Of a stretch of 64,000 nt of DNA, positions 33,836 to 44,700 are shown in pieces. The DNA is from Enterobacter genomosp. O (GTDB lineage: Bacteria; Pseudomonadota; Gammaproteobacteria; Enterobacterales; Enterobacteriaceae), in assembly GCF_001022965.1 (NCBI RefSeq), contig NZ_LECZ01000026.1, positions 496,001-560,000 of the forward strand, read 5' to 3'. The first letter of the stretch is position 1. Each line of letters starts with the position of its first letter. The translations under genes were made by a program, and so were the position numbers. Under the pieces are notes generated by a model. The model worked only from the letters and a program-made list of their open reading frames with translations, made no database searches and was not told where the DNA came from.

Positions 33836-35356
33836 ATGTCCTCTCCAACCTATGTCACCCAGAATGAATATCCTCTGGACGATGACACCACCTTAATGTC
33901 TACCACAGACGTCCACAGCTACATTACCCACGCCAACGACACTTTTGTACAGGTGAGCGGCTACCAGCTCGATGAGCTGACGGGCCAGCCGCACAATATG
34001 GTGCGCCACCCTGATATGCCAAAAGCCGCGTTTGCCGATATGTGGTACACGCTGCAGCAGGGCGAGCCCTGGAGCGGGATCGTCAAAAACCGGCGTAAAA
34101 ACGGTGACCACTACTGGGTGCGTGCTAACGCGGTGCCGATGGTGCGCCGCGGGCAGGTGACGGGCTATATGTCGATCCGCACGAAGGCCACAGCGGAAGA
34201 GATTGCCGCCGTGGAGCCGCTCTACCGGGCGCTGAATGACGGGCGCTGTAAAAAACGTATTCATAAAGGGCTGGTGGTGGGAAAGGGCTGGCTGGGTAAA
34301 CTGCCGGCCATGCCGCTGCGCTGGCGCGTGCGCGGCGTGATGGCAGCGCTCTTTGCCCTGCTCGCCGCCTCGCTGGTCGCGACCAACGCTGGCTGGACGC
34401 CGCTCGCCGCTGCCGCGGTGGTGATGCTGCTGGGGACGCTGCTGTTTGAGCAACAGATTGTCCGACCTGTAGAGAATGTGGCGCGACAGGCGCTGAAGGT
34501 CGCAACCGGCGAGCGCAACAGCGTGCAGCATCTGAACCGCAGCGACGAACTGGGGCTGACGCTGCGCGCGGTAGGGCAGCTGGGCCTGATGTGCCGCTGG
34601 TTGATCAATGACGTGTCGAGCCAGGTGGTGAGCGTCCGCGACGGCAGCGACAGGCTGGCGCAGGGCAATGAAGATCTCAACGATCGTACGCGTCAAACCG
34701 TGGCCAACGTGCAGCAGACCGTCGCGACAATGAACCAGATGGCCGCTTCCGTTCAGAGTAACTCTGAAACCGCCGCCGAGGTGGATAAACTCTCGGTCGC
34801 CGCCAGCGGCGCGGCGACGAAAGGGGGCAACGCGATGCAGACCGTCGTCAAGACCATGGATGACATCGCCGACAGCACGCAGCGAATTGGCTCGATTACG
34901 TCCCTGATCAACGATATCGCTTTCCAGACCAATATTCTGGCGCTGAATGCGGCAGTTGAGGCGGCAAGGGCAGGCGAGCAGGGGAAAGGCTTTGCCGTGG
35001 TCGCGGGCGAAGTTCGCCACCTCGCCAGCCGCAGCGCCAGCGCAGCGAATGATATTCGTAAATTGATTGATGCCAGCGCCAGCAAGGTGCAGTCCGGCTC
35101 TGAGCAGGTGCACGCCGCAGGCCGAACGATGGATGATATTGTCGAGCAGGTGAAAAACGTGACGCAGCTGATCGCCCAGATCAGCCACGCGACGTCCGAG
35201 CAGGCAACCGGGCTGTCAGAGTTAACCCGCGCGGTGGCCGAGCTCGACAGCATCACGCAGAAAAACGCCGACCTGGTCGAGGAGAGCGCGCACATTTCTG
35301 CCATGGTGAAACACCGCGCCGGACGTCTCAAGGATGCTGTAACCGTGCTCCATTAA
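33836..35356 (+). CDS. aer: Aerotaxis receptor Aer
   Basis: 506 residues from the ATG at 33836, the E. coli length. The N-terminal FAD-binding PAS domain (about 10-120, [42 protein letters not shown]) is followed by an F1 region and a membrane segment near 170-205, a HAMP-like region, and the chemoreceptor signalling domain with the hairpin tip [32 protein letters not shown]. It senses redox and oxygen changes through FAD and drives the CheA/CheW pathway. A FliA-type promoter precedes it and a terminator follows. Confidence 0.96.
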   Translation: MSSPTYVTQNEYPLDDDTTLMSTTDVHSYITHANDTFVQVSGYQLDELTGQPHNMVRHPDMPKAAFADMWYTLQQGEPWSGIVKNRRKNGDHYWVRANAVPMVRRGQVTGYMSIRTKATAEEIAAVEPLYRALNDGRCKKRIHKGLVVGKGWLGKLPAMPLRWRVRGVMAALFALLAASLVATNAGWTPLAAAAVVMLLGTLLFEQQIVRPVENVARQALKVATGERNSVQHLNRSDELGLTLRAVGQLGLMCRWLINDVSSQVVSVRDGSDRLAQGNEDLNDRTRQTVANVQQTVATMNQMAASVQSNSETAAEVDKLSVAASGAATKGGNAMQTVVKTMDDIADSTQRIGSITSLINDIAFQTNILALNAAVEAARAGEQGKGFAVVAGEVRHLASRSASAANDIRKLIDASASKVQSGSEQVHAAGRTMDDIVEQVKNVTQLIAQISHATSEQATGLSELTRAVAELDSITQKNADLVEESAHISAMVKHRAGRLKDAVTVLH

Positions 35357-35371
35357 GCCGCGATGTTCCAG

Positions 35372-35408
35372 AAAAGCCGTTTATACCGTAAGGCATAATC
35401 GGCTTTTC
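35372..35408 (+). terminator. Terminator of aer
   Basis: AAAAGCCG, a loop of about 20 bases, CGGCTTTT then T-rich sequence, starting 15 bases after the aer stop. Confidence 0.8.
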
Positions 35409-35625
35409 TACTCTATAGATGTGACTATTAATGTGGTTTGTTGTTAACTTAATATTAAATAACTAAAAAAAGTACCTCAGTTATTTATTCCCGCCTAAGT
35501 CAATTCTTCAGAATGCTATTTCGAAAATGCCCCGTCAGGTGGTCTGGTAACGATCGATGGAGCAATATTAATAGTCTCTACCTATCCATTGTGAGGGTTA
35601 TGAAATAAAAAAACGATCAAAGTCA

Positions 35626-35652
35626 TAAAGTTAGCGAATTCGTTACCGATAA
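35626..35652 (+). promoter_or_regulatory. Sigma-28 (FliA)-type promoter of the second chemoreceptor gene
   Basis: TAAA, exactly 15 bases, ACCGATAA differs from the TAAA-N15-GCCGATAA consensus at one position. It lies 40 bases before the ATG at 35693. The rest of 35357-35692 contains the aer terminator and no gene. Confidence 0.85.
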
Positions 35653-35692
35653 CAGCGATCGTCTGAGAAATAATCACATCGATGGAGAAAAT

Positions 35693-37252
35693 ATGTTCCT
35701 ACATGACGTAAAGATCGGCACGAAATTATTTCTGGCGTTTGGGTTCTTTATTGTCCTGATGGCGATCAGCGCAAGCTTGTCTTTGCTGAGTCTGAACCGG
35801 GCAAATAATGGGATGCAGTCCATTATTACCAGTGACTATCCAACCACGGTAAAAGCGAACCAGTTAATCGATAACTTCCAGGAATTTATTAGCACTCAAC
35901 AGCTGATGCTGCTGGACGAACAGGGCACTTACACCGGGCAATCTCAACAGCACCTGAAAGAGATCAGCGAGCACATCACGGTGATCCTGGGCGAGCTGAA
36001 CAACGTGCTGAGGGATCAACAATCTCAGCAGGTGCTGGCGGAAATCCGCAGCGTGCGCCAGCAGTATCTGGACTCACGCTACCGCATTTTGCAGGCGGTG
36101 CAGAACAACAATCGTGCGGGCGCCATTCAGGAGATGATGACCACGACCCTCGCCGTGCAGCAGGCTTACAAAGCGAAGGTGAAGGAGCTGATCGCCATTC
36201 AAAACAGCGAGATGCAGAGCGCAGGCGCGCAGGTGGAAGGGGATTTCAGGTCTAACCGCCTGCTGCTGATCCTGGTCACCCTCTTTAGCGTCGCGGTCGG
36301 CAGCCTGATTGGCTGGTTCATCGTGCGTTCTATCACCCGCCCGCTCGGCGAGGCGGTGCATTTTGCAAAAGCGATTTCAGAGGGCGACCTGACCGGCAGC
36401 ATCACGCCGCACGGCAAAGACGAAACGGGTCTGCTGCTGCATGCGCTGATGGAGATGAAGACGCGTCTGCTGGACATTGTGCAGCAGGTGCAAACCGGCT
36501 CGGAGAATATCTCCAGTGCAGCCGCGCAGATTGTCGCCGGGAACCAGGATCTGGCCGCGCGCACGGAAGAGCAGGCAAGCTCCGTTGAACAGACCGCCGC
36601 CTCAATGGAGCAGATCACCGCGACGGTGAAAAACACGGCCTCGCACACCGGGGAAGCGACCAACCTCTCGGCAGATGCCGCCACGGTGGTCAAAAACAAC
36701 GGCGAGATGATGAAGCAGGTGACCAGCAAAATGCGCCTGATTAACGAGACTTCGAACCGAATGTCCGACATTATCGACCTGATCGACGCCATTGCTTTCC
36801 AGACCAACATTCTGGCGCTGAACGCGGCGGTGGAAGCGGCGCGCGCCGGGGAGCACGGTCGCGGCTTTGCGGTGGTAGCCGGTGAGGTGCGTCAGCTTGC
36901 CCAGAAGAGCGCGTCGTCGGCCAGCGAAATCCGCGAGCTGATTGAAAGCTCAACCAGCCAGACCCAGGACGGGATGAACCTGGTCGAGAAAGCGAGCGCG
37001 CTGATCAACGGGATGGTGGGCAACGTGGAGGAGATGGATGTGATCCTGCGAGAGATCCGCCAGGCCAGCCACGAGCAGACGGAGGGGATCTCCCAGATCA
37101 ACAGCGCGATTGGCCTGATTGATGCCACCACCCAGCAAAACTCCGCGCTGGTGGAAGAGTCCGTGGCGGCGGCGGCCTCGCTTAACGAACAGGCGATGCA
37201 CCTGAAAGAGCTGGTACGCGTCTTCCGCGTGAGCGAGCACGCGCCGGCTTAA
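35693..37252 (+). CDS. Methyl-accepting chemotaxis protein (four-helix-bundle sensor)
   Basis: 519 residues. Transmembrane helix 1 (about 12-33) and helix 2 (about 188-210) flank a periplasmic four-helix-bundle (Tar/Tsr-like, about 35-187). HAMP follows ([34 protein letters not shown]), then the signalling domain with the tip [37 protein letters not shown]. No CheR-binding NWETF-type pentapeptide is seen at the C-terminus, which ends EHAPA, so it probably depends on other receptors for adaptation. Ligand unknown. It lies next to aer with its own FliA-type promoter and overlaps the convergent yqjI by 3 bases. Confidence 0.93.
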   Translation: MFLHDVKIGTKLFLAFGFFIVLMAISASLSLLSLNRANNGMQSIITSDYPTTVKANQLIDNFQEFISTQQLMLLDEQGTYTGQSQQHLKEISEHITVILGELNNVLRDQQSQQVLAEIRSVRQQYLDSRYRILQAVQNNNRAGAIQEMMTTTLAVQQAYKAKVKELIAIQNSEMQSAGAQVEGDFRSNRLLLILVTLFSVAVGSLIGWFIVRSITRPLGEAVHFAKAISEGDLTGSITPHGKDETGLLLHALMEMKTRLLDIVQQVQTGSENISSAAAQIVAGNQDLAARTEEQASSVEQTAASMEQITATVKNTASHTGEATNLSADAATVVKNNGEMMKQVTSKMRLINETSNRMSDIIDLIDAIAFQTNILALNAAVEAARAGEHGRGFAVVAGEVRQLAQKSASSASEIRELIESSTSQTQDGMNLVEKASALINGMVGNVEEMDVILREIRQASHEQTEGISQINSAIGLIDATTQQNSALVEESVAAAASLNEQAMHLKELVRVFRVSEHAPA

Positions 37253-37743
37253 TCCAGTTGGGAGATCTCCAGCGCCGCGCGGTCAATCACCCCGACGATT
37301 TGCCTGAGCTGCGCGTCGCTGAGCTCTCCCTGATTCACCTTCAGGTCTAACACCGCTTTGAAGTTATCCAGCGCCCGCTTCATCTGCGGGTTTTTGCGCA
37401 GCTGAAAGCCGACGGAACGCGCTTTGATACGCGCCCGTATGTGCTCAAGCTGCTCCTGGTTTTCATCCAGCCACTGCTGGCCCGCAGCGGTAATCGTAAT
37501 TCGCTTACGCCCGCTATCTTCTTCCGTAATAGCGATAAACGACTGATCCTGAAGATAATCCAGGGTCGGATAGATCACCCCAGGACTGGGGGTGTAATTC
37601 CCCTGCGTCAGGTTCTCTATCTCTTTGATCAGCTCATAGCCGTGGCTCGCGCTGCGGGTCAGGATGTCGAGAATCACCAGCCGCAGGTCGCCGTGGCCAA
37701 AAAAGCGCGGTCGGCGCCCGCCGCCGTCGTGTTCGTGTCGCAT
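37249..37743 (-). CDS. yqjI: PadR-family regulator YqjI, with a short N-terminal metal region
   Basis: 164 residues. The PadR winged helix is intact ([51 protein letters not shown], about 14-64), followed by the C-terminal dimerisation helices ending EISQLD, as in E. coli. E. coli YqjI is about 207 residues because of a His/Cys-rich N-terminal extension that binds nickel. Here only [13 protein letters not shown] precedes the DNA-binding domain. YqjI represses yqjH and itself and is relieved by excess Ni. It is divergent from yqjH. Confidence 0.93.
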   Translation of the reverse strand: MRHEHDGGGRRPRFFGHGDLRLVILDILTRSASHGYELIKEIENLTQGNYTPSPGVIYPTLDYLQDQSFIAITEEDSGRKRITITAAGQQWLDENQEQLEHIRARIKARSVGFQLRKNPQMKRALDNFKAVLDLKVNQGELSDAQLRQIVGVIDRAALEISQLD

Positions 37744-37890
37744 AATATGCCCTTCAATTTGATATATCTAAACTATATCTAAGATATATTCAGATGCAAT
37801 CTAAAAGATCTTGCATTTTTTCTTATTAGTAATCATTATCATTTGAAAATTGATTTAGATATATCGTATTCACCAGAGAAGGGGCTAAAA
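37744..37890. promoter_or_regulatory. yqjI/yqjH control region with putative YqjI operators and a Fur-like box
   Basis: TATATCT-A-AGATATA at 37774-37788 is a perfect inverted repeat and TTAGATATATCG at 37855-37866 repeats its core; both fit YqjI binding sites. TTAGTAATCATTATCATTT at 37826-37844 resembles a Fur box. In E. coli yqjH is repressed by both Fur-Fe and YqjI, linking nickel stress to iron acquisition. Confidence 0.7.
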
Positions 37891-38655
37891 ATGGCATCTA
37901 CCCGTTACCCACAGCGCGTTCGTAATGACCTGCGTTTTCGCGAGCTGACGGTGCTTCGCGTTGAGCGCGCCAGCGCGGGTTTCCAGCGCATTGTTTTAGG
38001 CGGCGAGGCGCTGGAGGGCTTTAGCTCCCGCGGTTTCGACGACCATACCAAAGTCTTTTTCCCGGCGCCCGGGGCAACGTTTTTGCCGCCGGTGGTTACC
38101 GATGAAGGCATCGACTGGGGCGACGGCGTGCGTCCGCAGGCGCGCGACTATACGCCGCTGTACGATGAGGCCCGTCATGAGCTGGTGCTCGATTTCTTCG
38201 TTCATGACGGCGGCATTGCCAGCCGCTGGGCGGTTGAGGCGAAAGTGGGCGACAGGCTGACCATCGGCGGCCCGCGCGGTTCGCTGGTTGTGCCGGAAGA
38301 TTACGCCTGGCAGCTGTACGTGTGCGATGAATCCGGCATGCCCGCGCTGCGCCGACGCTTAGAGGGCATTGCTAAACTGCCGGTTCGCCCGGAGGTTCAT
38401 GCGGTAGTGACGGTTGGAGACGAAGCTTATAAAGAGTATCTGGCGCACCTGAGCGCGTTCGACATCACCTGGGTGGTGGGCCACAGCGAGCAGGTGGTTG
38501 CAGACCATCTGGCGGCGCTGAGCGTTCCGGCGGAGGACTATTTCATCTGGCTGACCGGCGAAGGGAAGGTGGTGAAAACGCTGAGCCGTCAGTTTGAAAC
38601 CGACGCGATTGACCCCCAGCTGGTGCGTGCTAGCGCATACTGGCACGCCAAGTAG
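37891..38655 (+). CDS. yqjH: NADPH-dependent ferric-chelate reductase YqjH
   Basis: 254 residues from the ATG at 37891, preceded by GAGAAGGGG; the upstream frame runs through the operator. It is a siderophore-interacting (ViuB-like) FAD protein. The FAD-binding barrel has ARDYTPL (RxYT motif, about 87-93) and the NADPH domain has GGIASRWAVEAKVGDRLTIGGPRGS and the C-terminal WLTGEGKVVKTL. It reduces ferric triscatecholates such as ferric dihydroxybenzoate complexes in the cytoplasm. It is convergent with, and abuts, the J-domain-like gene. Confidence 0.94.
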   Translation: MASTRYPQRVRNDLRFRELTVLRVERASAGFQRIVLGGEALEGFSSRGFDDHTKVFFPAPGATFLPPVVTDEGIDWGDGVRPQARDYTPLYDEARHELVLDFFVHDGGIASRWAVEAKVGDRLTIGGPRGSLVVPEDYAWQLYVCDESGMPALRRRLEGIAKLPVRPEVHAVVTVGDEAYKEYLAHLSAFDITWVVGHSEQVVADHLAALSVPAEDYFIWLTGEGKVVKTLSRQFETDAIDPQLVRASAYWHAK

Positions 38656-39825
38656 TCACGCGGCGGAATCCAGCTGCGCTTCGTTCACCTGATGTTCGAG
38701 CGAGGCGCGGACCTCGTGCAGCGCTTTCTCCTGCTGAGCGAAGTACGCTTCCATATTGCTCAGCGACGAAACCAGAAGCCACGATTCCTCTTTCTCCAGC
38801 TCCGCCAGCTCGTTCACTAAAATGTCGATCTGCTCGCGCACCTGCGCCATTTTTTTGCGGATACGTTCCAGATCGTTCAGCCTGTCGCTGGCCATCAGCG
38901 GCTCGAAGCCCTGCTGCAGTCGGGCAACCAGAGAGCGAATGGATTTAACGTCGCCGCGCTGCTTCGCCTGGTTGAGCTGCACCATCATCGCGTTGGCTTC
39001 TTCTTTCAGGTCGTCCGCCACCAGGTCAGGGTGGCAGAGCTTGCTCGCCTGCCGCCAGAGACGCTTCAGCTCGTTCCGATCTTCTTCCGAGAGATCTTTG
39101 CCCTTGCGCAGCCGCACTTCGGCATCGTGATGCTGCTCGCGATACTTCTCGTACTCTTCGTTGGCCTCGTCGCGCGCCTGGCGCGCGGGCTCCTCTTCGC
39201 GCGTTAAGCCGCTCTCCAGCTCCAGCGCCTCGGCCAGCAGGTTGGCAATCAGATCGCTTTGCTGCGCCAGATGCTTGCGCGCTTCGGCGGCCTGTATGGA
39301 ATCCGCAGGCAGATCGCGCCAGCGCTGGGTGAGCGTCGCCAGCACCTCAACCGCCTGCGCCATGTAGCGTTGGCAGCGGCGATAATCTTCCTCGCGACGA
39401 CGCGCCTCCGCCTGCTGACGCCGCAGGTTCAGCTCCGCCAGGGTTTTACGCAGGGCGAGGATCTGCTGCATCAGGGGACCCAGGCGGGAGAAATAGAGAT
39501 CGTTGAACTCGTCAAGCTGCTGCACCCGCGCGTTGCGGCGGTCTATCAGATCGCGCAGGCGCTCTTCCAGCGCCTTCAGCTCCAGCTTGCTGGCAGCCAC
39601 CTGCGGGTCGCGCCACGGGGTAACCGCGCGCTGGCCCTGCAGCCAGGCAACGATGGCCGCCATCGCCGCGGTGTAGTTCTTCTCCTCAAGCGCCACGACG
39701 ATTGCCTGTAGCTCATCGTCAAACGCTTCATTTTTCAGGCGTGTCAGCTGGCTGTGGATGATGTCGTCATCTTCCAGCTCAATGGCATTTTTAATGATTT
39801 CTAGCCGTTTGATCGGTGTGCTCAT
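38656..39825 (-). CDS. Coiled-coil protein with a J-domain-like HPD motif
   Basis: 389 residues, almost entirely alpha-helical and highly charged. Two long coiled-coil stretches (about 80-250 and 320-375) flank a segment RNELKRLWRQASKLCHPDLVADDLKEEANAMMVQLNQAKQRGD (about 256-300). This has the J-domain helix II / HPD / helix III pattern used by DnaJ-type co-chaperones to stimulate DnaK. The J-like motif sits internally rather than at the N-terminus. No signal peptide or membrane segment is seen. A specific function is not recognisable. It is tail-to-tail with yqjH and divergent from the CDI locus across 261 bases without another gene. Confidence 0.7.
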   Translation of the reverse strand: MSTPIKRLEIIKNAIELEDDDIIHSQLTRLKNEAFDDELQAIVVALEEKNYTAAMAAIVAWLQGQRAVTPWRDPQVAASKLELKALEERLRDLIDRRNARVQQLDEFNDLYFSRLGPLMQQILALRKTLAELNLRRQQAEARRREEDYRRCQRYMAQAVEVLATLTQRWRDLPADSIQAAEARKHLAQQSDLIANLLAEALELESGLTREEEPARQARDEANEEYEKYREQHHDAEVRLRKGKDLSEEDRNELKRLWRQASKLCHPDLVADDLKEEANAMMVQLNQAKQRGDVKSIRSLVARLQQGFEPLMASDRLNDLERIRKKMAQVREQIDILVNELAELEKEESWLLVSSLSNMEAYFAQQEKALHEVRASLEHQVNEAQLDSAA

Positions 39826-40086
39826 GATGCCTTTCGCTTTGGCGCTTAAGTATTTGAGTTAAGGATAGTTGTGGTCAACGCTACAGGAAATAATACACAC
39901 GGATGATGATCGGCGCGATGGGGGATTTCTTTAATATTGCTTCAGATTTATCCCTGCAAAATTCTGAAAATGCGCCAGAAATATCCTTATTTTCTTTATT
40001 GATATTTACACTATTTACTTTTTGAAATAAGTTGCTCGTTTTTTAACAGTCAAGTTTGAAAGCGGACTTTGAGCGGAGAGTAAATA

Positions 40087-41763
40087 GTGTTAGGGAAAAC
40101 ATCAGCACGCACGCTGCTGACAGCCATCGTGTTACTGGTGCCAGGCATCGTACTCGCCGCCCCGTTGTCGCCGGCCGACCGCAATACCATTCAGCAGCAA
40201 CAGCAGCAGCTGCTGGATGAAAACCAGCGCCAGCGTGAAGAGCTGGAGCGCAGCGTGGTGTTACCGCGTCCCGTTCAGCCCGACAGTACCGCGACGCCAC
40301 AAGGCCCCTGTTTTGCTATCTCGCGCATCGAACTGACGGGGGCCAGCCTTCTGTCTCCGTCAGCTAAAGAACGGCTGGTTGCGCCGTGGCTGAATCAGTG
40401 CCTTGATATTGCCCGTTTAAATACCCTTACTAACGCCGTGTCTGACTGGTACATCAGCCGGGGCTATATCACCAGCCGTGCGTTTTTGACCGAACAGGAT
40501 CTCTCCGGTGGTGTTCTCCAGCTCGCGGTTCTGGAAGGTAAGCTCCAGCAAATACGACTTGAAGGCGTTCCGGCGCGTACCCTGAACATGACCTTCCCCG
40601 GGCTCGAAGGAAAAATTCTGAACCTGCGCGATATCGAACAGGGGATGGAGCAGCTCAATCGCGTGCGCCAGACGCCGGTTGAAATAGAAATCTTGCCCGG
40701 CGACAGGCAGGGCTACTCGATCGTTAATCTGACGGCTACGCCAGAATTCCCGCTCGGCGGAACAGTGAGTTTCGATAACAGCGGACAAAAGAGCACCGGA
40801 ACCGGACAGCTCAATGGCGCTGTGTACGGCAATAACCTGCTGGGTCTGGCGGATAAGTGGTTTGTCAGCGGCGGGCGCAGCAGCGATTTTTCGAATAGCC
40901 ATGATGCGCAGAATTTTGCCGCCGGGGTCAGCGTACCTTACGGCTACGGCTTGCTGGACTACAGCTACAGCTGGAGCAATTACCTCAGCACCATCGACAA
41001 TAACGGTTATCTCTGGCGTTCGACGGGGGATACCGAGACGCACCGCCTGACGGGCTCCTGGGTGCTGTTCCGCAATGGCGATATCAAAACCGGCGTGTCG
41101 GCGGGCCTCACGCACCGCATCAACCATAACTATCTCGACGATGTTCTGCTGGCCACCAGCAGCCGCAAGCTCTCCAGTTTCTCACTGGGCCTTAACCACA
41201 CGCAAAAAATCGCCTCCGGCGTGGCGACCCTGAACCCGACCTTTACTCAGGGGGTACCGTGGTTTGGCGCAGAAGATGATACCGACAAACATGGCGATGT
41301 GCCGAAAGCAGAGTTTCGCAAATGGAGCGTAAACGGCAGCTTTCAGCGCCCCGTTGCGGACAGGCTGTGGTGGCTGACCAGCGTCTACTTTCAGTGGTCG
41401 CCGGACCGGCTGTACGGCAGCGAGCGGCTGACGCTGGGCGGCGAAGCCTCCGTGCGCGGCTTTAAGGAGCAGTACATCTCCGGCGATAACGGCGGCTACT
41501 GGCGAAATGAGCTGAATTATTCGCTCTTTACGCTGCCGTGGGTGGGGGATGTCGGCCTGCTGGCGGCAATCGATGGCGGCTGGCTGAAGAAGGACGGTTT
41601 CGACCGTTACGCCTCCGGCACGCTGTGGGGCGCCGCGCTTGGTCTTACGACGGCTCATCGTAACTACTCAAGCCAGTTTACCGTTGGCACACCGATGGCG
41701 TATCCGGACTGGCTGGGGCCGGACCACCTCACGATTTATTACCGCGTATCAGTGGCTTTCTAA
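40087..41763 (+). CDS. cdiB: CdiB, two-partner secretion outer-membrane transporter
   Basis: 558 residues from a GTG start at 40087 (upstream GAGCGGAGAG). The signal peptide is 1-25 (IVLAA). It is an Omp85-superfamily TpsB protein: a Gln/Glu-rich plug-helix region (QQQQQQLLDENQRQREEL), POTRA-1 (about 74-150, CFAISRIELTGASLLS), POTRA-2 (about 155-220) and a 16-strand barrel. The barrel includes the L6 motif VRGF at about 456-459 and a C-terminal Phe. It exports CdiA to the cell surface. cdiA starts 9 bases after its stop codon. Confidence 0.94.
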   Translation: MLGKTSARTLLTAIVLLVPGIVLAAPLSPADRNTIQQQQQQLLDENQRQREELERSVVLPRPVQPDSTATPQGPCFAISRIELTGASLLSPSAKERLVAPWLNQCLDIARLNTLTNAVSDWYISRGYITSRAFLTEQDLSGGVLQLAVLEGKLQQIRLEGVPARTLNMTFPGLEGKILNLRDIEQGMEQLNRVRQTPVEIEILPGDRQGYSIVNLTATPEFPLGGTVSFDNSGQKSTGTGQLNGAVYGNNLLGLADKWFVSGGRSSDFSNSHDAQNFAAGVSVPYGYGLLDYSYSWSNYLSTIDNNGYLWRSTGDTETHRLTGSWVLFRNGDIKTGVSAGLTHRINHNYLDDVLLATSSRKLSSFSLGLNHTQKIASGVATLNPTFTQGVPWFGAEDDTDKHGDVPKAEFRKWSVNGSFQRPVADRLWWLTSVYFQWSPDRLYGSERLTLGGEASVRGFKEQYISGDNGGYWRNELNYSLFTLPWVGDVGLLAAIDGGWLKKDGFDRYASGTLWGAALGLTTAHRNYSSQFTVGTPMAYPDWLGPDHLTIYYRVSVAF

Positions 41764-41772
41764 GGGACAGGG

Positions 41773-44700
41773 ATGATGAAACAGGATCAGGTTCGTTTTT
41801 CGCAGCGCGCGCTGAGCGCGTTACTGAGCGTGCTGCTGGCGACGCAGCCGCTGCTGCCCGTGATGGCTGCAACCCTCACCCCGTCCGGCAATACGCAGAT
41901 GGACAAGGCGGCCAACGGCGTGCCGGTGGTGAACATCGCCACGCCGAATCAATCCGGTATTTCCCATAACAAGTACAACGATTACAACGTCGGGAAAGAG
42001 GGGCTGATCCTCAATAACGCGACCGGGCAGCTCAACCAGACCCAGCTGGGCGGAATTATTCAGAACAACCCCAACCTGAAGGCCGGGCAGGAAGCCAAAG
42101 GCATCATCAACGAAGTCACCGGGACTAATCGCTCGAATTTGCAGGGCTATACCGAAGTGGCGGGCAAGGCGGCTAACGTCATTGTGGCGAACCCCTACGG
42201 CATCACCTGTAACGGCTGCGGGTTTATCAATACGCCGAATGTGACGCTCACGACGGGTAAACCGGTGCTCGATGCCAGCGGTAAGCTGCAGTCGCTTGAC
42301 GTGACCAAAGGCGCCGTCACCATCGAGGGCGAGGGGCTGAATGGTAGCCAAAGCGATGCGGTGTCGATCATTTCCCGCGCGACCGAGATCAATGCGCAAC
42401 TGCATGCGAAAGATTTACGTCTGGTAACCGGGGCGAACCGGGTCGCGGCGGACGGTAGCGTCAGCGCGTTAAAAGGTGAAGGCGAAGCCCCGAAGGTGGC
42501 GGTAGACACCGGCGCGCTGGGTGGCATGTACGCCAACCGCATTCGTCTGGTCTCCAGTGAGGCGGGTGTGGGCGTAAACCTGGGCAACCTTAACGCGCGT
42601 CAGGGGGATATTGCGCTTGACGTCAGCGGTAAGCTTTCGGTCAACAATAGTCTTGCCAACGGTGCGTTAACAGCGAAAGGACAGAGCGTCACGCTTACAG
42701 GTGACCATAAGGCGAACGGCAACATCACCGTGTCCGGGCAGGGGGCGCTGGCCTTGAACGGCGCTCAGGTCTCGGCGGGGCAGAATCTTCAGTTGTCCAC
42801 CACTGGCCTGCTCACACAGAGTGGTGGTTCGCTGACCTCGTCAGGCGACACCTTGTTGACCGCAAAAAATCTCACGCAAAGCGCGGACGCACAGGCTGGC
42901 GCCGGACAAAATCTTACCGTCAGTACCGCCGGAAGCGCAGCGCTTAAAGGTAAAAACGTGGCGGGACAGGATGCCACCGTTAAGGCGCAGACACTGGAGA
43001 CCGGAGCGCAGCTGACGGCATCTCGTAATGTCTCGCTGGAAGCATCACAGGGGGCCACGTTGAACGGCTCCGTGGCGACGGGCCAGCAACTGACAGTGAA
43101 AGGTGGTGCTCTGACGCAGAACGGCAACCTCAGCGGTGCAGATATTGCCCTCAGTGGTCAGACGCTGACGCAGAACGGGGGCAAAACGAACGCCAGCGGC
43201 AGTATTTCACTCACCACCACCGGTAACACCACGCTGAACGGCAGCACGATTGCCGGGACATCTCTTGCCGTTAACACCGGCAGTCTGACCAGCAACGGCA
43301 CGCTGGCCACCGGAACGGATGCCACGGTGAATACCGGCACATTCGGCAATACCGGCACCGTCCAGGGCAACAGCCTGAAGGTCACCGCCTCTGACCTGAC
43401 CAGTACTGGCAGCCTTAAGAGTAATACCACGCTGGATATCAGCGCCCGCAACGCGATCCTGAAAGGCGACACTGGCGCAAAAGGCAGAGCCATCGTCACC
43501 GCCTCCGGTAAGCTGGATAACAGCGGCGCACTCATCAGCGACGACACGCTGACGCTCAGTGCCGCACAACTGAGCAACAGCGGCACGATTTCCGGCGAAA
43601 AAGGGCTCACTGCCACGACCGGTACGCTCACCACCACGGCAGGCTCAGTTATCCACAGCGGCGGTAACCTCGCTCTGAACGCGCAGGACGCCACGCTTGC
43701 CGGGGAAACCAGCGCAGGCGGCGTGGTGACTTTTACAGGCAACAGACTGAAGACCACGACGACGGCACAGACGCAGGGTAATAGCGTCAGCGTGGACGTG
43801 CTGAGTGCGCAGCTTGACGGCACGCAGACCGCATCCGGCAGTATGACCCTGACGACCCGCGACAGCCTGACGCATGGCGGTAAAACATCCGCCACGCTGC
43901 TGAGAGCGAACGCGCAGGAGCTGATTAATAGCGGCGTACTGACCGCGGGCGCTCTGAGCCTGAATGCACCTCAGGTTGTGAATAGCGGCCTGATTCAGGG
44001 GGAGAAAACATTATCCCTGGTCGCGACATTGCTGGATAACCGCAGTAACGGGATGATTTACACGCCTTCCGCGCTTTCTCTTTCATTGCAGGACCTGAAA
44101 AACGCCGGGATTATCACCAGCGACGCAGAGTTGTCGTTATCCGGAACGCAACTGACTAACAGCGGCGAGCTGAGCGGCAGTTCGCTTGACCTGAATTACG
44201 GCACTCTGAATAACTCCGCAGGCGGTCTTTTACTGGCGCAGGGTGATAACCTTATGACGGTGCAGACGCTGGCAAATGCAGGAACCGTGGCGGGGGAGCA
44301 CCTGACGCTTAACACCGGTGAACTTTTCAGCAGCGGGTTGCTGCAGGGAGATACTTCACTGTCACTGACGGCCGGTATGCTGAATTTACTTGCCGGTTCG
44401 CGCACGCTGACCAACGGGGCGTTGTCGCTTTCCGGCACCACTTTCACGACTAAAGGCCAGCTTCAGGGGCAGAATGTCAGCCTGAATGCCCGTGACTGGC
44501 AGAACAGTGGCAGCCTGCTGGCCACCGGCAACCTCAGCGCGACGCTGTCCGGTCAACTAACCAGCATTGGCGATATCATGAGCCAGGGCGGCACCACACT
44601 GAAGGCCACCGAAACGGATAATCAGGGGAAACTGCTTGCTGTCGGTGACCTCAGTCTGTCGGGGAATACATTAAGCAACAGCGGGACCGTGCAGGGGGGA

